This document shows, one piece after another, positions 57,636-64,000 of a DNA stretch of 64,000 nt. The notes beneath the pieces are model-generated. The model had not been told where the DNA came from, made no database searches, and was given only the letters and a program-made list of their open reading frames with translations. This DNA is from Polytrichum commune. Its lineage: Eukaryota; Streptophyta; Polytrichopsida; Polytrichales; Polytrichaceae. The stretch lies in NCBI GenBank assembly GCA_950295325.1, contig OX485806.1, forward strand, positions 48,667,169-48,731,168, written 5' to 3'. A program made the position numbers and the translations under genes. How positions within the stretch are numbered: position 1 is the stretch's first letter; the number at the start of each line of letters is the position of its first letter.

Positions 57636-59829
57636 GACTCAACCTAACCTCCATTCACATGCATGGAGATAGGTATGGCCATGGGCCCAAAGGGGACATG
57701 CATAATGTTGGGGCATGATGATGGGGTGCCCTTGTCTAACTTAGGGTTGGCTACATCTTTACATTATATAAGTGAATCGCAATCCACCTGCCAGTGTACC
57801 TAGAGCAATAAAACATGTGACATGTCATTTAACATTGGTATATAACCAACATAATATGTACCATCAAACATGAGATTTAATTGAGACATCACATATAGAA
57901 CATTGTCATGCCATACACAATATCATGATGTCATGTACCACACCAATCCCTAATTCTTATTAGAAGGTTTTAATCATTGATTCCCATCATCATCATCATA
58001 TGATTGCATTCATTGTCCAATCTCGTAGATGTTTTATCGATGTTGTTAAAGCATACATGGACGTCTAGAGTGGGTTTGAGCTTCTCACGGTTCAAATGCA
58101 TTGGTAGGCTAATTGGAATGCTAAACCACAAACATGTCACAACTTTTATTGGAGTTGGATGTTATTTTGACACTTGTACATGATCATTGCGCCCAAAGGC
58201 ACCTCAAGTATGTGTGGTAATCCACCTTTGTATCATCTTTGATGATCATTTCAAGGGACGCATTCCTTCCACTATGCCATTCACCAAATACATGATTATT
58301 TCTTCATTTTTTTCCTAGTCTATCAACAAATTTTTGTTTAGTTTGTTGATTTACGTTTTTTTTTTCTATTCAAAGAATATAGTACATTCTAGGTGAATGC
58401 CTCCTTTAGGTTGTGTGTGCATGGTTTTTTTTAAACATATAAAAATAATATTAGCCTAGTATGCCTCCTATTTGCATTAGGTCAAGCGTTACATTTACAT
58501 GCATTCACTTTGATCCTTTCAATTCTTCAATACATTCAATGGTACAATTCTATCATCTACCCAATGCATTTGTGGCATGCTTTGTATAGTGTTTGGAGCC
58601 CCAATATTATTTCTTGCATTTTTCATTGAATTTTTTCTCTCACACTACATTTTTCATGACAATCATTATTTTATTTTATTTTATTGTAATCGTTTAGGTT
58701 TGGGTTCTAAATTTTGTCACATAGTTTGTTGTTTACTTGAAAGATGTCCAATATAATATGGAGATTTATTGGTGACATTTTATAGATTTCTTCAAATCTT
58801 TTGAATTTTTTTTAAACATTTAAATATTGATTTCATCTCAAGGTTCTATAGAATTATACAAAAGAGTTTACAAAATAGCTAGCAATGCTCTAATTATTGT
58901 GCCATGTACATAATTTTTTAATTTTAATTTTAGGAATACAAACCACTTTCAATTGTAGATTGGAAGGGTTGTTCTTTTTACTATCATACACTCCCCCCAC
59001 CATTTCAATTGTCATTTTTGTATTACCTCTTCACATCCTCCTATCATCATTCCTAAAACTCATCATTATTATGGAAAAAACATTTTGATGAACTTGAGGT
59101 TGTTGGACGCAACTAACGGGCAATGAAGGTCCTACTGGTGCTTCCAAACACACCATGGAGCCCTACCACTATAGCGCATTTTCTTAAGCATAGATATCAA
59201 ATAATCCTTGAAAGTTTGAAGTTTTCAAGAAGAGTTCTTCTCCTATCCACATATGCCCATTCTATACTGCAAAATATGGAATCAATTGTTGAAATGGAGC
59301 GTTGTCTAGAATCATGTTGCCCCATCTTTGATGCCAATGGAAAGTGGAGGTTATGTGAAGCAAGTCGTTCAGCGTAGATTCTATGTTGAATTGAAGATGG
59401 AGTTGTCTAACTTACAAAAACGAGAATTGGGTAAAGAGTAGGACATGCTTTATTGCAAATTTTGTGGTGACAATAGGATCCATAAGTTATGTCCATACTA
59501 TGAATAATTTTCCATCGGGTATTGTCAACCAGTATGGAAACAACATTGAGTTTCTAGACTATTGTAATGTGCCAACCATTATTGATTTTGATCCGTTTGA
59601 GAAATCATGGCTAGGGATACTTGCCATTCTTGGCTATCATGTGCAATAAATGGAAAAACCTTCCACAAATATCATTTTAAGTTAGCAAACCAAGCCACTA
59701 GAATATATTGTATTATCCACATGTTGTGTTTGTTCAAGATTAAAGTGGATTTTGTTCTTCACAATACTCTAACGACCTATCCTAGACGCAAGTCAAGTGT
59801 CAAAAAAAAAGAATCCGCCATCCATTTTT
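57636..59829. other. AT-rich stretch without recognisable gene
   Basis: Mostly stop-rich, T-rich sequence. Around 59445-59500 a short frame reads YCKFCGDNRIHKLCPY, a possible zinc-finger remnant, too short to assign. No terminal repeats noticed. Confidence 0.4.
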
Positions 59830-59870
59830 GTTAGAGAGATTTTTTGTATACAACATCAATGACAAAGTTG

Positions 59871-60368
59871 TTACCACATTGCATGGGGACAAAAGCATGA
59901 TGTCCACATGGAGTTTGGGTTGTATACCCAATAGTCTTTAACCAACCAATCTTTGGACTTCACAATAGCGACCATCTCACCATCATGCGCGTTCAACTTT
60001 GTAAGCAAGTTGGAGATGTTCCTAGCTTTCAAACGTGCATTTATAGTAAGCAATTTTTTATTATTGTGAACAAACCCATGTTCCTTCCAAAGGAACTGGC
60101 ACCGGTAAAGGAAAAAAATGTCCTTTAAGAGCTGGAAGATTGTCCTATTGATGCAATGTTTGTACAATTTTCCCTTTGATATCTTCAAATTGGCCTTCAA
60201 ATTTGAGTGATAGCTTTGTATGGGAACATTAGTGTCTTGTCTTACATAGGGAGATTTGTAAAATCTCCACGTAACCCACACCTTGGTTTTGGGCAACCAT
60301 TTTTTCTTTACATACGACCATAATTTGCTAGTCTCCATGGGCATTGTAAGATATTTTATAGAACTCAT
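59871..60368 (-). pseudogene. Transposase C-terminal fragment
   Basis: 165 open codons on the - strand. QSYHSNLKANLKI resembles the ESYHxxLK block near the end of MULE-like and related DDE transposases in plants, and the end, DGEMVAIVKSKDW ... SCFCPHAMW, resembles the entry to a SWIM finger (CxC). The CxH half is not seen. Not closely related to the E1/E2 transposases. Bounded on the right by R3 copy 3. Confidence 0.45.
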
Positions 60369-60394
60369 AACACGCCCACGTATTTATTTCAAAT

Positions 60395-60690
60395 TTGTGC
60401 GCATTTGATACAATGAGTCAAGATATCTCTCACTCCACCACGGGAGAATCCAAGAATGTAAGAGAGGGGAGAAGAACTCAAAATTTATTGCAAAAACATG
60501 CAATCTTCACCTCACACAAGCTCTTTCCACCCATTCATTCACAAGACTTGACTTGGCAAGAATGCCAAGCCAAGGAGGAGGCTCCTTACTAAGGAGCCTT
60601 CCTCTCCACATCTAAGATTCATCCATCCAAATCTAAATGGATGAAACCCAACGGATAAGGTACGGCCGCCGATGCCACATACCGTAAAAG
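60395..60690 (-). repeat. Dispersed repeat R3, copy 3
   Basis: 'caatgagtcaagatatctctc' to 'gatgccacataccgtaa', best match to copy 1 ('ggataaggtacggccgcc' versus 'ggccgcaccttatc' inverted). Lacks the R3-adjacent segment. Confidence 0.6.
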
Positions 60691-60893
60691 TTGTCGTGTA
60701 AATAGCGATCGTGTGTCACTGTAGCTCGAGTACCAACCACCACTAACAAACAACACTAAAACATAGCAAAGTCACCCATAAACAACACACCTCGACGTGC
60801 CCCCCTCAGCTGAATATGGAGTCTCGCCAAACAACTAGGATCAATGCCAATCTAAAGGACATGGATGATAAAGAATTGCTCCGCAACCAACTA

Positions 60894-61302
60894 CAGTTAA
60901 CCTCCCACTTAAGTACGCACCTGTTTAAGTACGCATCCCGGTTGAGTACGCATTTTTAGGCAAAAAATTTAGGCTTCAAGGTTTATTAGTTGAGCATGTC
61001 GTAAATTGTCATTTGGCGTAAATTTTGAAGTTTTTTGCATTTGGCTTTGAGGCCGACCGCTTGGATCTTGCTCTGAAATGATCCAAATGATTTCTTAAGG
61101 TCATCGAATGTTTCCTCTGTTTCTACTTGAACTTCAGGGCAGAGCAGCTGATCCTCGATGTTGACAACTTGCTTATAAAAATAGTCAAAACCCTGGAATA
61201 TAACTCCGTTTTCTAAACCAAAATTTCTAAAGTACGCACCTACCAGCTAAGTACACACACATTGTGCAGGTTTAAGTTGCGTATTTAAATGGGAGGTTAC
61301 TA
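60894..61302 (-). mobile_element. pogo-like miniature element
   Basis: Ends AGTTAACCTCCCACTTAAGTA and the inverse of AGTAACCTCCCATTTAAATA, with TACGCA words inside both ends and TA on each side (60892-60893, 61303-61304), as in Tc1/mariner-pogo elements. About 409 bp. On the - strand the interior holds the end of a frame, EETFDDLKKSFGSFQSKI ... RQMTIYDML, stop, like the C-terminus of pogo/Tigger transposases. A deletion derivative. Confidence 0.7.
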
Positions 61303-61394
61303 TATTGTGGTGAACATTATTCCAAGGGACTGTAGGCAAGGTGCAATGTGAGCCCCATCCTTAATCACCTCTCATGGTTGGCCATCAGATTCCA

Positions 61395-62740
61395 AAGAAT
61401 TAATTGCACCGCCTCATGTTGATTGCGTCTCTAAGCCATAACTCATCCTCCATTTTGGCAGACACAAGATGATAAAAACCACACAGGATCATTGAATACA
61501 ATTGGTGGAAGCACCAAGTACCGAAGATCCTCGATAGCGAGGACAACTCCACTGTCCAGATGGTAGAGAAGTCAAAGGTGGCCTCAAGCATGCCATGTGC
61601 CAACCACGTTGACACTGATCACATAAGAACATAGTAGCCGCTCTTTTCTTCTCCCCACACACAAAACATGGAAGATCCTTTGGCATGACGGCCAATTCAG
61701 GATGAACTGTACCTTCAATGGGTAGATGACATGGGGCATAGTTTTTGGAATGCTCGCGACATTCATTGTCATTTTTTCTATCCAACAACAACAAACCACT
61801 TGGCAACACCTCCTTCACCCGAAGGATAATGTGCCCCGCCCTGACATCCAATGTCGTAGGTGCGTCACGTTGGAGATAAACATAGTTCCCCTACCGAATC
61901 TCCGCAACTGAGGTTGGTAAGCACCACTGCGAATGCGTGCATAATGCAAAGTGTCACGGTGCTGAGCAATGGACAAATTCTCCATGGCCATAGGCATGGC
62001 CTTATAGAAGAATTGAGCTCGCTCCTGCAAACACTCTGCCCAAATGTTTGGGTCATCCAAATCCACAACAAAAGCTAGTTTTTCCCGAATAGAACTCGGG
62101 AATATAGGCTCATGTCCATACAACAATTTATACGGGTTGTAGGACGCCAAAGAGACTTGCCTACTAAATCGATGGCCCATAGCAATCAAAGGCAACATAA
62201 GGTCCCAATCCCGGCGGCTCCCCCGAAGTAATCCATACTTCCTCAAGTCACGTTTGGTTGTCTGAACAACCCGTTCAGCCAAGCCATCCGCTTTTGGATC
62301 ATCTCGAGAGGTGGTGCGGTGATCTATGAGCGCCTTAGTGCACTACTCTTCAAAAGCACCGAGGAACTCCCTCCCTTGGTTCGTCAATACCTCAGTTGGT
62401 GCTCCAAATGTGCCAACACACGATCCAAAAAGATGGCCGCGGCCAATTATGAAGAGTTTTGGGGTAGAGCAACAAACTCAATCCACTTGCTAAAATGCTC
62501 CATCATTACCAACACCTACTTTGCTCCACATGGCGTGACAACCAACGGTCCCGCAAAGTCCAACGACCAATGGTAGCCGAATCCCTTAAAAGGTAAAGGC
62601 TATAACTGAGGTGACAAGGTGTTAAAGCTAGACCTAACCCGGTCATAAACTTCACACCTCCCGACATAAACAACCACCTGCTGATACATGCCAGTCCACC
62701 AATATTGGCCACGCAATATGGAATGTGTCTTGTGTATGCA
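61395..62740 (-). pseudogene. Second, inverted copy of the integrase-PHD region
   Basis: From the cut HHCC domain (CGQYWW near 62690) through the DDE core (LTNQGREFLG, Asn codon at 62379-62381; AERVVQTTKRDLRKYGLLRG) to the PHD finger (CFVCGEKK ... FLCDQCQRGWHMAC ... WSCPRY, 61489-61680). The pieces 62282-61815 and 61851-61489 are long and open, better preserved than the + copy. Truncated at 62740 by the second gag-only element. It ends at 'ccgcctcatgttg' like the other copy. Confidence 0.85.
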
Positions 62741-64000
62741 TGTGGGAGCCCAAAAATCCACGGAAGTCCGTATTGGCTTCCGAACCGGATTAATACCCGG
62801 ATAATACCCTGAGATTGTTATTAAAGTAGGGTTTCCTAGGGTAGGTTAGTTGTTTTAGGAAATAAGGTTATAGGCATCCGCCTTACGCATTAAAATCGTT
62901 AAAACGAATACTTTGGCCGGACCGGATATTAACCGGGTAAGACCGTTTATGAACGGTCTGGTCCAGAGCGTCCGAACCGAGAAACGGTTACAACGGACTC
63001 CGAACGGTTGCGGGGGAACGGTTACGGAACCAAACCCGTTAGAAGAGAGAGAGAAAGAGGGAGAGAATACTTAAGGTATTTTTTCCTTTTCTCTGAGCCA
63101 TTTGTGCGAGCGGCATTGTTGAGAGAACGAGTGGTGAGTTGTTTTTTCGAATCACCAGCAGTTGGTTTGTTGGGATTCTGTAGTGATTAGCGGGTAGAAT
63201 TCCGGAGGAGAGAATCCGAGTATTGTTGAAGGTTTGAGGTCGCGAAGCAAAATGCCGGAAGCGCAAGAGGAAGATGAGACGGAACAGGTCCCGGTTCCAG
63301 TGAAACTCGTATCGCCTGCCATCCCAAAGAGAGAATCTGAGTTGAAGGAGCTCATAGAGGATCTTAGCCGGATGGGTTGCGAGGGACTACTCGCCAAACC
63401 CTGGAATCTCTGGGCGGAGGCCACATTGCGCGAATTTCTATTCGAGAGAGGCAATCAGTGGTTTAGGATGATTAGGCAGGATCCGGGTAAATGGACGGTA
63501 GAGGTATGGGCTGGGGTTTACGGATTTCCATGAGGAAAGGGCGAGGGCTGGGCTAGCCGCCGGGATAATTTTTATGTAGGAAAATTCTGAACGGATCCTG
63601 ATCCGAAAGACAGATTCCATCCCGAGAACCCTAGAGAGCGGAGGGTAATAGAATTAATCCTCCCCATCCTTAGTCCAGAAAAGCCCAAGCGGCTTAAGCA
63701 TTACCATGGCCAACACCCTGTTCGGAGTGATGTCCGGAGTCCGGCCCGTCAATTGGGGAAGGTTAATTCAGGAGGATGTGCAGATATCTCTCCCCCACAT
63801 TGGCCAGAAACCCTCCTACCTGTCTCCCATCATCCTCCATCTCTACCAGCACCATGGCTGCATCAATGAAGCGGAAGAGGATATGCTGACGATAGCGGAA
63901 GACGAGGTGGTGTACAAGCTCGGTCCGGAAGGCGAGATTGCGGAAACCAGAACTGAAGACTCTAGTGACACCGCGGTTTCGAAACCACCTCCCGCTCCGT
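62741..64000 (+). mobile_element. Gag-only retrotransposon-like element, copy 2 (runs off the window)
   Basis: Starts TGTGGGAGCCC. The leader is collinear with copy 1 ('agggtttcctagg', 'ttaggaaataaggt', 'aaaacga.tac', 'gagagaacgagtggtgag', 'cagcagttggtttg'). Inserted into the inverted integrase copy. No 3' end in the window. Confidence 0.75.
63252..64000 (+). pseudogene. Gag-like protein of copy 2, partial and broken
   Basis: ATG 63252 (MPEAQEEDETEQVPVPVK), collinear with the protein at 9707: LAKPWNLWAEATLREF, GNQWF. TGA at 63531 and in the following KF-TGA, both where copy 1 has Arg, and a one-base shift near 63696 after KRLK. Beyond the shift MANTLFGVMSGVRPVNWG matches copy 1. Continues past the window end. 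Confidence 0.75.

Noticed and set aside
1-64000. tRNA, rRNA or other structured RNA genes
   Set aside because: None recognised on reading both strands; only the tRNA-complementary primer-binding site at 46290 was found.

Overview
This window is a stack of nested transposable elements from a streptophyte (plant-lineage) nuclear genome. I see no ordinary host gene, no rRNA or tRNA gene and no CRISPR array. The reading frames are carried by transposons, are split by spliceosomal introns with GT/AG borders, or are broken by stops. A Ty3/gypsy element carrying a DNMT3-like cytosine methyltransferase points to a charophyte alga such as Chara, because such elements have been reported from charophytes (and dinoflagellates). 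That placement is inference.

Layout. 1-7100: decayed Ty3/gypsy pol (RT, RNase H, integrase; 1.55-3.75 kb) with a duplicated integrase tail and non-coding sequence. About 8.8-55.2 kb: one Ty3/gypsy element on the + strand (gag, zinc knuckles, protease, DNMT3-like methyltransferase, RT, RNase H, integrase, PHD finger), opened by two insertions. The first insertion, 9089-13112, is a gag-only element with TG/CA ends and a CTTAA target duplication. The second, 15449-50933, is a Mutator-like (MULE) DNA transposon, here called E2, with terminal inverted repeats and a 10-bp duplication TTTTTCATGC; it sits in the middle of the methyltransferase. A second MULE of the same family, E1 (15729-30703, duplication GTCTTACGAT), lies inside the left end of E2. 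A chromovirus with two 972-bp LTRs (40443-47275, duplication CTCAC) lies in an exon of E2's cargo gene, and a pogo/Tigger-like remnant lies near E2's right end. 55.2-64 kb: AT-rich repeats, a transposase fragment, a small pogo-like element, an inverted second copy of the integrase-PHD region (61.4-62.7 kb), and a second gag-only element cutting into that copy at 62741.

Most notable system. E1 and E2 each carry the same divergent gene pair. On the - strand is a MULE-type transposase with a C-terminal SWIM zinc finger. On the + strand is a multi-exon gene for a protein with a ParB-like domain (DGNHR motif) followed by an N6/N4-type DNA methyltransferase-like domain. The first intron of the cargo gene is, in both copies, filled with kilobases of tandem repeats of unrelated sequence. 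After subtracting later insertions the two elements are about 14 kb each. Thus two unrelated transposon classes at this locus, one retrotransposon and one DNA transposon, both carry DNA-methyltransferase-like genes.

All four private nonsense mutations in the two transposase copies are C-to-T changes at CAG (CHG) sites, as expected from deamination of methylated cytosines.

Limits: all homology calls are by eye; exon borders are chosen from GT/AG signals and agreement between the two copies; element ends are firm only where a target duplication is quoted.
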